Source: Pantoea sp. AS-PWVM4 (GTDB lineage Bacteria > Pseudomonadota > Gammaproteobacteria > Enterobacterales > Enterobacteriaceae). Taken from it: a stretch of 64,000 nt of DNA. The stretch is taken from NCBI RefSeq assembly GCF_000468095.1, contig NZ_ASZC01000009.1:1-64000 (forward strand), in the 5' to 3' direction. Positions within the stretch are counted from its first letter, which is position 1. Every line of letters begins with the position of its first letter. Made by a program: the position numbers and the translations under genes. A model generated the notes under the pieces. That model was given only the letters and a program-made list of their open reading frames with translations. It was not told the DNA's origin and did not search any database. Shown here one piece after another: positions 9,071-18,454 of the stretch.

Positions 9071-10591
9071 TTAATGCAGGCTGGGATAGACGCCCGGACC
9101 GATCGGTAAACCGAGTGCGTACCAGACCACCAGCAACACAATCCAGGTGGCGAAGAACACCAGCGGATAGGGGAAGATCAGCACATAATAGGTGCCAAGT
9201 TGCGCATCTTTCTGGTAGCGCTGGAGGAAACCCAGGAACAGCGGCAGGAACGGTGACATCGGGGCCAGCGGCAGCACTGCCGAGTCAGCGATACGGAATA
9301 TCATCTGCGCAAAGGCCGGGTGGAAGCCGAGCAGCATAAACATCGGCACAAACACCGGGGCGAGAATCGACCAGATGGCGGAACCGCTGGCGATAAACAT
9401 ACACAGGAACGCCGACAGGAACATCAGGCCAAGAAACGCCGGTGCGCCGCTGATACCGGCACTTTCCAGCATATCCGTCAGGCCAATCGCCATAAACTTA
9501 CCCATGTTGCTCCAGTTGAAGAAGGCGACGAACTGTGACAGCGGAAACACCATCACAATAAAGCCCGCCATACTCTTCATCGGATCAACCAGCAGTTGCG
9601 GAATATCATCCGCGCGGCGGATCTGTTTGGTCACCGCGCCATAGGCAATCGCCACCACAAAGAAGAACAGGATGATGATCGGCACAATGCCCTGAATAAA
9701 CGGCGACGGGATAATGCCGCCGGTTTTCGGGTTACGCAGTGGCGCGTGTTCCGGCACCACCAGCAGCGCCATCAGCGCGATAAACACCAGCGCGGCGATA
9801 CCTGCGGCTCGCAGGCCGCGGTTTTCCAGTGCGGTTAGTGGCGGCAGACGATCCTGGTGGCCACCGTTCCAGGCGGGCAGACGCGGCTCGATAAACTTGT
9901 CGGTCAGCACCGCTCCGGCAATGGTCAGCACCACCACCGATGAAGCCATAAAGAACCAGTTATCGATCACGCTGACGTGCACCGTGTCGCTCACCGCTTT
10001 GGCGGCCTCGGTGCTGATACCCGACAGCAGCACATCGGTGGTGACAATCAGCAGGTTAGCGGTAAACCCGGACGCCACACCGGCGATCGCCGCCAGCAAA
10101 CCCGCTACCGGATGACGTCCCACGGCGAGGAAGATCAGCGCGCCGAGCGGCGGCATCACCACCAGCGCGGCATCGGAGGAGATGTGGCTGAAGAAGGCAA
10201 TAAACAACACCATATAGCTGGCGTAGCGACGGCTAACGCGTGACGCCATCTTGACCATCAGCGATTGCAGCAGACCGACCTTTTCTGCCAGACCGGCACC
10301 AATCACCAATGCCAGAATCGAACCCAGCGGGGTAAAACTGCTGAAGTTCTTGATGATATTGGGCAGGATCCACTGCAACCCGGCTACGCTCAGCAGGTTA
10401 TTGACCCGCACCAGCTCACCGTTGGTCGGATTTTTCACCGCCAGATCCAGACCGCTGATGATGGCCGTCGCAACCATCAGCACCACAATCAAATAGACGA
10501 ACAATAAAAAAGGATTCGGTATTTTGTTACCGACCCGCTCAATCCAGCTAAACAGCTTCCCTGGGCTGCGATTCTCCGTGGTGACTTCCAT
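9071..10591 (-). CDS. abgT: p-Aminobenzoyl-glutamate transporter AbgT
   Basis: A 506-residue polytopic membrane protein almost collinear with E. coli AbgT (508 residues). Matching blocks include ERVGNKIPNPFLLFVYLI, SSDAALVVMPPLGALIFLA, GFTANLLIVTTDVLLSGIS and SNMGKFMAIGLTD. AbgT imports p-aminobenzoyl-glutamate, a folate breakdown product, and family members have also been tied to sulfonamide efflux. Two ATGs compete: 10597 sits only 2 bases after GAGG, whereas 10591 has an 8-base spacing and is preferred. It follows abgB by 92 bases, with a strong hairpin in the gap. Confidence 0.95.
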   Translation of the reverse strand: MEVTTENRSPGKLFSWIERVGNKIPNPFLLFVYLIVVLMVATAIISGLDLAVKNPTNGELVRVNNLLSVAGLQWILPNIIKNFSSFTPLGSILALVIGAGLAEKVGLLQSLMVKMASRVSRRYASYMVLFIAFFSHISSDAALVVMPPLGALIFLAVGRHPVAGLLAAIAGVASGFTANLLIVTTDVLLSGISTEAAKAVSDTVHVSVIDNWFFMASSVVVLTIAGAVLTDKFIEPRLPAWNGGHQDRLPPLTALENRGLRAAGIAALVFIALMALLVVPEHAPLRNPKTGGIIPSPFIQGIVPIIILFFFVVAIAYGAVTKQIRRADDIPQLLVDPMKSMAGFIVMVFPLSQFVAFFNWSNMGKFMAIGLTDMLESAGISGAPAFLGLMFLSAFLCMFIASGSAIWSILAPVFVPMFMLLGFHPAFAQMIFRIADSAVLPLAPMSPFLPLFLGFLQRYQKDAQLGTYYVLIFPYPLVFFATWIVLLVVWYALGLPIGPGVYPSLH

Positions 10592-10654
10592 CGGCATTTC
10601 CTCGTCTCGTTATGTTGTATTTGCGTAAAAATTTTATTGTTTTGGGTACGACTG

Positions 10655-10676
10655 CCCGCGCCTGCATGGGCGCGGG
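10655..10676. other. Intercistronic hairpin between abgB and abgT
   Basis: The stem is CCCGCGCC / GGCGCGGG with a 6-base loop. On the transcribed (minus) strand no T-run follows, so it is unlikely to be a terminator. It may protect the abgAB message or lower abgT expression. Confidence 0.45.
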
Positions 10677-10683
10677 TTTATTA

Positions 10684-12129
10684 TCAGGATGCCAGTTTTG
10701 ACGGTTTTACCCCTGGCGGAATCGGGCATTGATAGGGTTGCTCGCTGCGTACGCGGATAAACTCGTCGCGGCAGCGTGCCAGAGCGGCATCATCGGTCAA
10801 CAGGGTCAGTGCCGTGGCGGCCAGGACTTTTGCCGCCAGGCACATACCTTTGTGGGCGATAGCGGTGCGACCCTGCGCCACCAGTTGCCAGGTATGCAGC
10901 GGTGTACCGAAGGCAAAACACGGCGCGAAGCACTGCGCGGTGGGTGTCACCCAACTGACATCGCCCACATCGGTGGAGCCATACAGCAGCTCACGCGTTA
11001 CTGCATACGGGGCAACGTCATCCATCAGCACTTTGTCCCCCAGCGCCTCGCTCCAGGCAACTCCGGCTTCACCGCCGGTGCGTGCCGCGTTGAGTCGGGC
11101 GTTGCGCAGATCGTCTTTGGTTAAGGTGGCGCGGATCTGCGTCGCAAAGGCCCGCTCTTCGTCGTTGTAATCCGGCAGGCCAAACTGATGCAGATAACCC
11201 TCCATCACCGCTTCCAGCGCGCGGTTGGGAACGTAGTTGGAGCAGGCTTTATCGAAGCGCACCGTCATTTGTGTGTCGGTCATCAGCGCTGCGCCTTTGG
11301 CGATATTGATCACTCGCTGATAAATATCCTGAGCCTGGTCGAGTTGCGGCGCGCGAATCAGGTACAACACTTCGGCATCAGCCTGTACCACGTTGGGAGA
11401 GACGCCGCCGGTGTTGGTGACGGCATAATGGACGCGCGCTTCCTGCACGATATGTTCACGCAGAAAGTTCGCGCCGGTATTCATCAGCGTGACGGCGTCG
11501 AGGGCGCTGCGCCCCAGATGTGGTGAGTTGGCCGCGTGCGCTGCCACCCCTTTGAAGTGGAACGCCGCCTGGATATTGGCAAGGGTGCTGAGGTTAAACA
11601 TGCCGCTGAAACCTTCCGGGTGCCAGGTCACTGCCGCATCAACATCGTCAAACAACCCTTCGCGCACCATATAGGTTTTGCCGGAACCGCCTTCTTCGCC
11701 GGGGCAACCGTAAAAACGCAGCGTGCCGCGCTGGCCGTGCTCTGCCCACCAGGCCTTAATGGCGAAGGCGGCCGCCAGACCTGCCGTACCTAACAGGTTG
11801 TGACCGCAACCGTGGCCGTTACCGTTCTCCACCAGCGGCTGCGGCTCAGCGCAGGCCGCTTTCTGGCTCAGACCGGCCAGGGCATCGAACTCACCCAGAA
11901 TGGCGATCACCGGTTTACCGCTGCCGATGCTGGCGATAAACGCCGTTTCGATCCCCCCCACGCCGCGCTCGACGCTGAAGCCTTCCTGCTCCAGTGCATC
12001 GGCCAGTAACGCCGAGGATTGCGTCTCTTCAAAACGGGTTTCTGGCACATCCCAGATGGCGTCGCTGATGGCGCTGAAGCGCGCCTGATGTTGATTGATG
12101 TAGTGATCGATAAACTCAGGATGGCTCAT
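10684..12129 (-). CDS. abgB: p-Aminobenzoyl-glutamate hydrolase subunit B
   Basis: A 481-residue M20-family amidohydrolase. Metal-ligand regions are visible in GNGHGCGHNLLG and GCPGEEGGSGK, with the lid-domain segment HFKGVAAHAANSPHLGRSALDAV. With AbgA it forms the Mn2+-dependent heterodimer that splits p-aminobenzoyl-glutamate into p-aminobenzoate and glutamate in the cytoplasm. Its ATG overlaps the abgA stop by 4 bases (ATGA), so the two are translationally coupled. Length agrees with the E. coli subunit. Confidence 0.94.
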   Translation of the reverse strand: MSHPEFIDHYINQHQARFSAISDAIWDVPETRFEETQSSALLADALEQEGFSVERGVGGIETAFIASIGSGKPVIAILGEFDALAGLSQKAACAEPQPLVENGNGHGCGHNLLGTAGLAAAFAIKAWWAEHGQRGTLRFYGCPGEEGGSGKTYMVREGLFDDVDAAVTWHPEGFSGMFNLSTLANIQAAFHFKGVAAHAANSPHLGRSALDAVTLMNTGANFLREHIVQEARVHYAVTNTGGVSPNVVQADAEVLYLIRAPQLDQAQDIYQRVINIAKGAALMTDTQMTVRFDKACSNYVPNRALEAVMEGYLHQFGLPDYNDEERAFATQIRATLTKDDLRNARLNAARTGGEAGVAWSEALGDKVLMDDVAPYAVTRELLYGSTDVGDVSWVTPTAQCFAPCFAFGTPLHTWQLVAQGRTAIAHKGMCLAAKVLAATALTLLTDDAALARCRDEFIRVRSEQPYQCPIPPGVKPSKLAS

Positions 12130-13439
12130 GACTGGACTCCGAACTGTGCCCCGTTCAGTGCCAGCGTGGCGAGGGTTTGTACCGCCACCGCCATGATGTC
12201 TTCATCGAAATCGAACTTCGCGTTGTGGTGGCCTGCCGCCAGCTCGCAGCCGAAAATCACGTAGGATGCCTGACCGCCACGCTGCTGCACGCGCTCCAGC
12301 ATATAGGTGGCATCTTCGGAACCGGCGGCCTGCTTTTTGGTGTCGATGACCGAGTCGAACAGCCCCAGCGCTTCTGCCTGCTGGTGGATAAACGCGACCC
12401 ACGGTTGGCTTGGGGTGCAGCTACGTGCGCCGCCCATCAGTTTGACGTCGGATTCAACGCCGTACATCGCTGCGGCACCGGCAATCACACGCAGCGCCTG
12501 CTGATAAATATCGTCGTTCACCTGGTTACTGACGCCGCGCGTCTCAACCTTCATCAGCGCAGTGTCGGCCACCACGTTGCGGCCGGTCCCAGCCTGCAAC
12601 ACGCCGACGTTAACACGCGCCACGCCGCCGCTGTGTTGCGGCAGGTTGTGCAGCGCCAGCGTGGCCTGCGCAGCGGCCAGCAGGGCGTTGCGTCCCTCTT
12701 CCGGGCGACCACCCGCATGGGCTCCCACCCCGGTGAATTGCACATCGAGTTTGGTGGTGGCGAGGAAGCTGTCGCTGCCGCAAACGATTTCGCCGGCAGG
12801 CACGCCGGTGCCGAGATGGATGGCGGTGAACAGATCCACATCGTCCACTACGCCCGCTGCCACCATCGCTTTTGCACCACGCACGCCCTCTTCGGCGGGC
12901 TGGAAAATCAGTTTGATGGTGCCGCTCAGTTGGTCTTTCATCGCCATCAACACGTTGGCGAGGCCAAGGCCGATGGTGGTATGACCGTCATGACCGCAGG
13001 CGTGCATCATGCCTGCATTGCAGGAGGCAAAGCCTTCGCGCTGCGGCAGATGATCGGCGGCGGTGCTTTCATTGAGGTCGAGCGCGTCCATATCGACGCG
13101 GAAGCCCATCACCGGGCCAGGGCGACCGGTTGCCAGGGTGGCAACAATGCCACAGAAGCCGCCGGAGAAATGGCTGAGCCACTGCGGCAGCGCCCCCTGC
13201 TCCAGGGCGCGCGCTTCCTGTGCCGCCAGCACTGCGGCTGAAGGCAGCCCCATACGTGCATCGGCATCCACCACTTCACGGCCCAGTTGCAGTTGATAAC
13301 CAAGACGATGCAGCTCCTCGGCAACCAGGGTGGCGGTACGAAATTCCAGCCAGCCCGACTCAGCAAACTGATGCAGGTCGCGTCGCCAGCTTTGCATTTG
13401 TGGGACCAGGGCGCTGACGCGGTCGGAAAGGGTTTTCAT
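12126..13439 (-). CDS. abgA: p-Aminobenzoyl-glutamate hydrolase subunit A
   Basis: A 437-residue M20 peptidase-family protein matching E. coli AbgA. The metal site is visible in ASCNAGMMHACGHDGHTTIGLG and QPAEEGVRGAKAM, and the C-terminus reads AAGHHNAKFDFDEDIMA. It is the first gene of the abgABT operon and pairs with AbgB. There are two candidate ATGs: the one at 13445 touches the AAAGGA ribosome site too closely, while 13439 has a 7-base spacing and is preferred. It is divergent from abgR, with a LysR-type inverted repeat between them (13502-13525). Confidence 0.94.
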   Translation of the reverse strand: MKTLSDRVSALVPQMQSWRRDLHQFAESGWLEFRTATLVAEELHRLGYQLQLGREVVDADARMGLPSAAVLAAQEARALEQGALPQWLSHFSGGFCGIVATLATGRPGPVMGFRVDMDALDLNESTAADHLPQREGFASCNAGMMHACGHDGHTTIGLGLANVLMAMKDQLSGTIKLIFQPAEEGVRGAKAMVAAGVVDDVDLFTAIHLGTGVPAGEIVCGSDSFLATTKLDVQFTGVGAHAGGRPEEGRNALLAAAQATLALHNLPQHSGGVARVNVGVLQAGTGRNVVADTALMKVETRGVSNQVNDDIYQQALRVIAGAAAMYGVESDVKLMGGARSCTPSQPWVAFIHQQAEALGLFDSVIDTKKQAAGSEDATYMLERVQQRGGQASYVIFGCELAAGHHNAKFDFDEDIMAVAVQTLATLALNGAQFGVQS

Positions 13440-13501
13440 CGGCATATCCTTTATGTTGGTTTTTTATGCATTGTCTCGAATCTACACAATGGTATTGGCG
13501 T

Positions 13502-13525
13502 GCATAAGATGCGAATATCTTGTGC
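13502..13525. promoter_or_regulatory. LysR-type inverted repeat in the abgA-abgR gap
   Basis: GCATAAGAT and ATCTTGTGC are inverted copies (8 of 9 bases) separated by 6 bases. The site lies in the 116-base divergent gap, close to abgR, where LysR-type regulators usually bind to autoregulate and activate the divergent operon. Confidence 0.5.
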
Positions 13526-13555
13526 CTGATAAACAACGGTTATCACCGAGTAACT

Positions 13556-14458
13556 ATGCCTGCTAACTTAAAATTGCATCAGCTCCGCGCCTTTGTTGAT
13601 GTGGCCCGCCAGGGCAGCATCCGCGCTGCCAGCCGTCTGTCAGGTGTATCGCAGCCTGCGCTGACTAAGTCGATCCAGGAACTGGAATTGGTACTCGGCG
13701 CGCGTTTATTTGAACGACGCCATCAGGGCGTTACCCTGACCGATATTGGTGATAACTTTTTTCGGCATGCCAGCCTGGTGCTGGAAGAACTGCGCGTCGC
13801 GCAGGAAGATATTCAGCAGCGACTGGGGCTGGCGGGCGGCAGGGTGAATATTGGCGTCGGCGGCAGCATCGCGCGTACCGTGATGCCGCAGGTGATCAAT
13901 CATTTTCACCGCGAATATCCGCTGGTAAAGGTGCGTATCGTCGAAGGCCAACTGGTGGCGATGGTACATGAACTGCGCCAGGGGGAGCTGGATTTCACCA
14001 TCAACACCTACGACCAAAGCCATCTGGATCAGGAACTGACCTACGAACGACTGATGGAGCGAGATTATCAGGTGGTGGTGCGCAAGGGGCATCCGATGGC
14101 TCATGCGCGCTCGCTGGCAGAGTTGCAGCATTGTGACTGGACCATGCCAACGCCGCAGGGCAGCTATTATCGGCTGCTGCACGATATGTTTGGCGAGCGC
14201 GGCATGGCACCGAAAATCGTCGTCACCTGCGAAACCTTTATGGCCTGCACCAGCCTGGTGGCAAAGACCGATTTCGTTAGCATTATCTCGCGAGATGTGA
14301 TTGAAGACCCCACCCACGGCGGCCAGCTGGTGGCGCTGGAGCTGGATGATCCGTTACCCAAGGCAAACTTTTATCTGATTCAGCGTAAGGACACGGCGTT
14401 GACGCCGATGAGCGCCTATATGGCGCAGCTGTTCCGGCGCTATTGTCAACAAAGGTAA
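13556..14458 (+). CDS. abgR: LysR-type regulator AbgR
   Basis: A 300-residue LysR-type transcription factor. The winged-helix DNA-binding domain spans residues 1-65 (LHQLRAFVDVARQGSIRAASRLSGVSQPALTKSIQELE), followed by a two-lobe inducer domain. It shares with E. coli AbgR the segments GSIAR-x-VMPQVI, LRQGELDFTINTYDQ, WTMPTPQGSYY and CETFMACTSLVAKTDF. Its position divergent from abgA is also conserved. It probably activates abgABT when p-aminobenzoyl-glutamate is present. ATG 13556 is chosen; an in-frame TTG at 13520 has no ribosome site. Confidence 0.92.
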   Translation: MPANLKLHQLRAFVDVARQGSIRAASRLSGVSQPALTKSIQELELVLGARLFERRHQGVTLTDIGDNFFRHASLVLEELRVAQEDIQQRLGLAGGRVNIGVGGSIARTVMPQVINHFHREYPLVKVRIVEGQLVAMVHELRQGELDFTINTYDQSHLDQELTYERLMERDYQVVVRKGHPMAHARSLAELQHCDWTMPTPQGSYYRLLHDMFGERGMAPKIVVTCETFMACTSLVAKTDFVSIISRDVIEDPTHGGQLVALELDDPLPKANFYLIQRKDTALTPMSAYMAQLFRRYCQQR

Positions 14459-14536
14459 GTGTGCGGCCCGGCTCGCGTCCTGTTTGGCTGGCAGCCACTA
14501 CACTTGGCATCGGGCGTTCACTCTGGAGAACCGACC

Positions 14537-14962
14537 ATGCAAATTACCCCTTATTTGTTTTATGACGGCCGCTGCGAAGAGGCCATCGCATTCTACCTTG
14601 AGGCGACTGACGGCGAGTTGCTGTTTAAAATGACCTTTGGCGATATGCCGGAGACGGAATCCACAGAAGGTTGTCCCTCCGGGATGACCTTTCCGCCGGA
14701 ACATATCATGCACGCGCACCTGCGCATCGGGCAGGGCGAAATTATGTTGAGTGACGGGAATCGTGAGGCGCACTACAACGGCTTTGCGGTGAGTCTCTCC
14801 ACGCCGGATGAAGTGCAGGGCAAGCGATGGTTTGATGCGTTGTCTGCCGGCGGGCAGGTGACAAAAAGCTGGGAGCCGACGTTCTGGGCGAATGGTTTTG
14901 GCATGTTCACCGATAAGTTCGGTGTGCCGTGGATGGTGAATGCTTACAAACCAAGAATTTAG
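14537..14962 (+). CDS. VOC-superfamily (PhnB/glyoxalase-like) protein
   Basis: A 141-residue protein of the PhnB-like branch of the vicinal oxygen chelate fold. It begins ITPYLFYDGRCEEAIAFY, has the MTFGDMPE and HAHLRIG strands, and closes with WGFGMFTD/PWMVN-like segments (here FWANGFGMFTDKFGVPWMVN). Members of this branch often lack a known enzymatic activity, so no reaction is assigned. GGAGAA lies 7 bases before the ATG. It stands alone after abgR, 78 bases downstream, and is followed by a REP pair. Confidence 0.85.
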   Translation: MQITPYLFYDGRCEEAIAFYLEATDGELLFKMTFGDMPETESTEGCPSGMTFPPEHIMHAHLRIGQGEIMLSDGNREAHYNGFAVSLSTPDEVQGKRWFDALSAGGQVTKSWEPTFWANGFGMFTDKFGVPWMVNAYKPRI

Positions 14963-14977
14963 TCACCGATGTTAACC

Positions 14978-15050
14978 CGTAGCGGCGCGATTTATCGCGC
15001 AATTCGGCGCTGTGCCGGAAAACATTGCGCGATAAATCGCGCCGCTACGG
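14978..15050. repeat. Inverted pair of REP-like palindromes
   Basis: Two intact head-to-head repeat units (14978-15000 and 15027-15050) lie between the convergent VOC and tsx genes. Confidence 0.88.
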
Positions 15051-15071
15051 ATGAAGGTGGCGTTAGCTAAG

Positions 15072-15938
15072 TTAGAAGTTATAACCCACAACCAGGTAGT
15101 AACCCCAGCCGGTTGATTTCACTTCAAACGGACCATTGCCGAAGTTCAGCTCCTGGCCATCAGCCCACTGTCCACCGTTGTGGAAATAACGCGCCACGGT
15201 AGAAACATGCCAGTGGTCGTAGTTCAGCGACAGAATGTGGCTGGATGCAATCGAGTTGCTGGTACGTGATGGACCGGTTTCGTCACGCAGATCGGAACCC
15301 CAGTCGAAGTTGGTGAAGCCGATATAGCTCAGCTTACCGCCCCACAGATCGGTAATCGGCACAAAGTATTTCACCTTGAAGCGATAGCCATCCCAGCTGT
15401 TTTCGTTGGCGGCACCGTAGTTCTGCCACTGGTATTTCGCGTACACGTTCAGCGACAGGCCCACATCGGAATGGGTGTCGATATCGGTGCCCAGACCCAT
15501 ATACCAGGTGTTCTGGCGCTGCGACGCGTTGCGGCCCATGTCGTAGATGTAGTTGTTGGCGAAGTACCACTCTTTAAACGGACCAAACGCCAGGCTGGTG
15601 CCGGTCAGCTTATCGATGGAGAAACGTGGCTCAATTTCCATGAACAGCGGCGAACCGTGGTCGAAAATACCGTTAGCGTTGCTGTTGCCCAGACCGAAGA
15701 AGTTGGTCAGGTCGGCGTAGCCGTAGAAATCAAACCAGTCCTTTTTGGCAAAGGCTTCGTATTCCAGATACACGTCGTTATTAAACTGTGGTCCGAAACG
15801 GGTGTGATAACTGCCCACCACGTTGACGCTCTGATGCCACCAGTCGGAAAGGTATTGCGGGTTGCTGTCTGCTGCTTGGGTCGCGCCGGTCCAGCTGCTG
15901 GCCAGTAAGGCCCCTGCTATCAATGCTTTATATTTCAT
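15072..15938 (-). CDS. tsx: Nucleoside-specific outer-membrane channel Tsx
   Basis: A 288-residue outer-membrane beta-barrel with a signal peptide (cleavage near TQA-AD, residue 23). It is near-identical to enteric Tsx in many segments, for example [35 protein letters not shown] and [20 protein letters not shown], and ends in the barrel signature VVGYNF with a terminal Phe. Tsx lets nucleosides diffuse in and serves some phages and colicin K as receptor. The ATG at 15938 gives a normal signal peptide; an in-frame ATG at 15953 is possible and neither has a strong ribosome site. A consensus CRP site lies about 200 bases upstream, as expected for tsx. Confidence 0.95.
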   Translation of the reverse strand: MKYKALIAGALLASSWTGATQAADSNPQYLSDWWHQSVNVVGSYHTRFGPQFNNDVYLEYEAFAKKDWFDFYGYADLTNFFGLGNSNANGIFDHGSPLFMEIEPRFSIDKLTGTSLAFGPFKEWYFANNYIYDMGRNASQRQNTWYMGLGTDIDTHSDVGLSLNVYAKYQWQNYGAANENSWDGYRFKVKYFVPITDLWGGKLSYIGFTNFDWGSDLRDETGPSRTSNSIASSHILSLNYDHWHVSTVARYFHNGGQWADGQELNFGNGPFEVKSTGWGYYLVVGYNF

Positions 15939-16136
15939 TATCGTTAACCACATGCTCGTGATCGTCGCAAAAATGCGCGATCGGTGTCAGTCGATCCCAG
16001 GGGTGGGCGGTGAATTGTTTTAAGCCGGTCTGAGCCGCCGGTTTTTAAAGCTCGCGTAGGGTGCCTGTATCAGTCCGATAGAAAATAGATTTTGATCACG
16101 TTTGTCAAAAAGTGTTGCAATTACATTCACCAAAAA

Positions 16137-16152
16137 TGTGAGTTATGTCACA
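16137..16152. promoter_or_regulatory. Consensus CRP site upstream of tsx
   Basis: TGTGA-GTTATG-TCACA is a perfect CRP half-site pair with 6-base spacing. Nearby GTTGCAAT and ACATT motifs (16114-16127) resemble CytR half-sites. E. coli tsx is controlled by cAMP-CRP together with CytR and DeoR, so the arrangement fits. Confidence 0.75.
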
Positions 16153-16231
16153 TAAATGTCATGGATCGAACGGCACCCCGCAACCGTTTACGTTGTCGCC
16201 TTCATCGCAGAACAACCTGAATGGGTAAATG

Positions 16232-16392
16232 CGTAGCGGCGCGATTTATCGCGCGTCTTTTTGCCTGTAGCGGCGCGATTTATCGCGCATCTTTTTGCAA
16301 GGAGGGGCACAGCACAAAAAAACAGCGCGATAAATCGCGCCGCTACGTATGAGGAGCTGGAATAAACAGCGCGATAAATCGCGCCGTTACGG
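16232..16392. repeat. Cluster of four REP-like palindromes
   Basis: Four units lie at about 16232-16254, 16266-16288, 16325-16347 and 16369-16392. The first two face one way and the last two the other, forming nested inverted pairs just past the 3' end of the sensor kinase gene. The rest of the 468-base tsx upstream gap holds the CRP site and promoter region. Confidence 0.88.
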
Positions 16393-16406
16393 ATGAGGGA
16401 CAGCTA

Positions 16407-17762
16407 TTAAGGGAGGGTAACTCGCACCTGCAAGCCGCAAATCTGACCCTGCGGATTGAGGCAGTTCGACAGTGCCACCTGCATACGGTGTTTTTGCGCC
16501 ACGCTGCGAACAATCGACAGCCCAAGGCCGCTACCCTGGGCCTGCACATCAGGCGAGCGAGTGAAGCGGTCAAACGCGCGTTCGATAAAGCCTTCCGGCA
16601 TACCCGGCCCGTTATCAACAATATCTACCACGGTGTGATTGCCGACGCGATGCAGCAGCACATCCACCAGGCTGCCTTCGGGGGTGTGCAGCATGGCATT
16701 ACCGATCAGGTTGTCAAACAGGCTGCGTAAATCGGAACGGCTGGCCTGGATACGGTAGTGGGCAGTGCCGTTAAAACCGATATCAATCCCGCGCTTATCG
16801 GCCACCACCATCAGCTGCTCGATACTCTCCTTCAGCAGGTCTTCCAGCTCAATATTTTCTACCGTGGCGACCACCGACTGATCTTCCTGGCGCGAGATGT
16901 TCAGCAGCTGTGTCACCAGATGGCGGGTACGGGTCACGCCCGCTTCCAGTTGATCAAACTGACGGCTGGCCTCGCCCGGTTGAATATGCTGGCGTAGGTT
17001 CTCCAGCTGCAACGTCACGGCGGTGACCGGCGTGCGCAGTTCGTGGGCGGCATCTTCGAGGAACTGGCGCTGTGACGACCAGGCAGCACGCAGTTTATCC
17101 AGTAGCGAGTTATAGGCGGCAACCAGCGGCAGGATCTCGTCCGGTAAGCCATCCGGGGGGACGCTGTCGGGATGCAACATCTCCTGGGCGGCAATCTGAC
17201 GCGAGGCCACGCGTAAGTCGCGCGTAATGGCGCGCACCACCAGCCAGATCACCAGCAGCGAGAGCGGCATCATTAAAATCAACGGGATAATGGCTGACAG
17301 TGCGCGCTTCACCATTACGCTTTTCATATAGCCGATGTTGTAGAGCACCTGAATGGCAGCGATTTCACTGCCGGGTTCACCGGGGCGATTGAAGACACGC
17401 CAGTCGCAGTCTTCACAATCTCCGATCTTAACGTCACTCCAGCCTTTTTTACTCTGCAATGGCGCATTCAACTCCGGCCAGGAACTGGCGCGCAGCTGCT
17501 GATTGTCATCCCACAATTGCACCACATAGGCGCTTTTGAGTTTATCGGCGTTGAGCATCAGCGGCATCAGGGCGGGAATGCGTTTGCTGCTGGCCCAGGC
17601 ATCGGCGATTTTTGCCAGCTGATCGTCCTTCATAGTGCCGATCATGTCGCCGTAGCAGCTGTAAAAATAGGAGGTGACACCACCGATCATCGCCAGATGC
17701 ATCAGCAACAGGGTGGTCAGCAATTTATTACGCAGGGAACGCATAAACGTAAAGGGTTTCAT
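16407..17762 (-). CDS. Two-component sensor histidine kinase (QseC/TctE type)
   Basis: A 451-residue inner-membrane kinase. Transmembrane helix 1 is at about residues 13-35, a roughly 110-residue periplasmic domain follows, and helix 2 is at about 155-177. A HAMP-like linker then leads to the phosphoacceptor H240 (AAHELRTPVTA) and the ATP-binding N box (NLIGNAMLH), D box (DNGPGMPEGF) and GSGLGLSIV loop. The periplasmic domain contains C116-ED-C119 plus C36 near the membrane, which could sense metal or redox state. Its ATG overlaps the response-regulator stop by 4 bases, so the pair is translationally coupled. The signal is unknown. Confidence 0.9.
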   Translation of the reverse strand: MKPFTFMRSLRNKLLTTLLLMHLAMIGGVTSYFYSCYGDMIGTMKDDQLAKIADAWASSKRIPALMPLMLNADKLKSAYVVQLWDDNQQLRASSWPELNAPLQSKKGWSDVKIGDCEDCDWRVFNRPGEPGSEIAAIQVLYNIGYMKSVMVKRALSAIIPLILMMPLSLLVIWLVVRAITRDLRVASRQIAAQEMLHPDSVPPDGLPDEILPLVAAYNSLLDKLRAAWSSQRQFLEDAAHELRTPVTAVTLQLENLRQHIQPGEASRQFDQLEAGVTRTRHLVTQLLNISRQEDQSVVATVENIELEDLLKESIEQLMVVADKRGIDIGFNGTAHYRIQASRSDLRSLFDNLIGNAMLHTPEGSLVDVLLHRVGNHTVVDIVDNGPGMPEGFIERAFDRFTRSPDVQAQGSGLGLSIVRSVAQKHRMQVALSNCLNPQGQICGLQVRVTLP

Positions 17763-18418
17763 ATTGCAGGGACTCGCCACCCCAGGCCGCGCACGTTGCG
17801 AATCACTTCGTTATCCAGCTTGCGGCGCATGCCATGAATTAAGACATCAACCGCATTGCTGGTGACTTCTTCGCCCCAGCCGTAGATGCGGTTTTCCAGT
17901 TGTTCGCGTGAAAGAATGGCGCCCGGACGCTCCAGCAGCGCATAAAGCAGGGCGTATTCACGCGCGGTAAGTTGCTCACGCTGCCCTTTATACAGCACTT
18001 CACGCGTCATCATATCGAGCTGCACGTCGCCGCTGCCTAACAGGGAATCCGCCGCACCGTGACGACGTCGGGTAATCGCTCGCATTCGCGCCAGGACCTC
18101 TTGTAAATCAAAGGGTTTTAGCAGGTAATCATCGGCACCGCTGTCGAGTCCCTGAACACGCTGGGCCACGGTATCACGCGCGGTCAGCACCAGCACCGGC
18201 GTCATATCGCCACGGGTACGGGCGCGGCGTAGTACATGGATGCCATCTTCCCGCGGTAAGCCCAGGTCGAGTAACACGCAGCTGTAGCCGCCTTCAGTCC
18301 AGGCATTGGTGGCAAACACGCCATCCCGTACCCAGTCCACCGACCAGCCAGCGGCCTCCAGCGCCTGCTGCAAGTTCGCGCCAATCATCTCATCATCTTC
18401 AACCAGCAGCACACGCAT
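17759..18418 (-). CDS. OmpR/PhoB-family response regulator
   Basis: A 219-residue two-domain regulator. The receiver domain has acidic pocket E7-D8-D9, phosphoacceptor D51 (LLDLGLP), T79 and K101 (LLKPFD). The C-terminal winged helix includes LTAREYALLYALLERPGAILSR and VDVLIHGMRRKL. It is closest in style to the QseB/TctD/PmrA branch. It is the first gene of the two-gene operon with the kinase. Its upstream region carries a 20-bp inverted repeat and three GCTAATT repeats spaced 11 bases apart, a pattern typical of OmpR-family binding, so autoregulation is likely. Confidence 0.92.
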   Translation of the reverse strand: MRVLLVEDDEMIGANLQQALEAAGWSVDWVRDGVFATNAWTEGGYSCVLLDLGLPREDGIHVLRRARTRGDMTPVLVLTARDTVAQRVQGLDSGADDYLLKPFDLQEVLARMRAITRRRHGAADSLLGSGDVQLDMMTREVLYKGQREQLTAREYALLYALLERPGAILSREQLENRIYGWGEEVTSNAVDVLIHGMRRKLDNEVIRNVRGLGWRVPAI

Positions 18419-18454
18419 GATGCCCTCCCAAATGTATGAACAAAGTGTAGCGCT

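Noticed and set aside
10655..10676. Terminator between abgB and abgT
   Set aside because: The hairpin lacks a T-run on the transcribed strand, and the genes are conserved as one operon, so it is listed only as an intercistronic hairpin.
12177..13241. 354-codon open frame antisense to abgA
   Set aside because: abgA is strongly supported by family motifs; the antisense frame has no recognisable domain or start signal.
16232..16392. CRISPR-like look of the repeated palindromes
   Set aside because: Spacings are irregular, units alternate in orientation, and the same unit occurs singly throughout the window; no cas genes are present.
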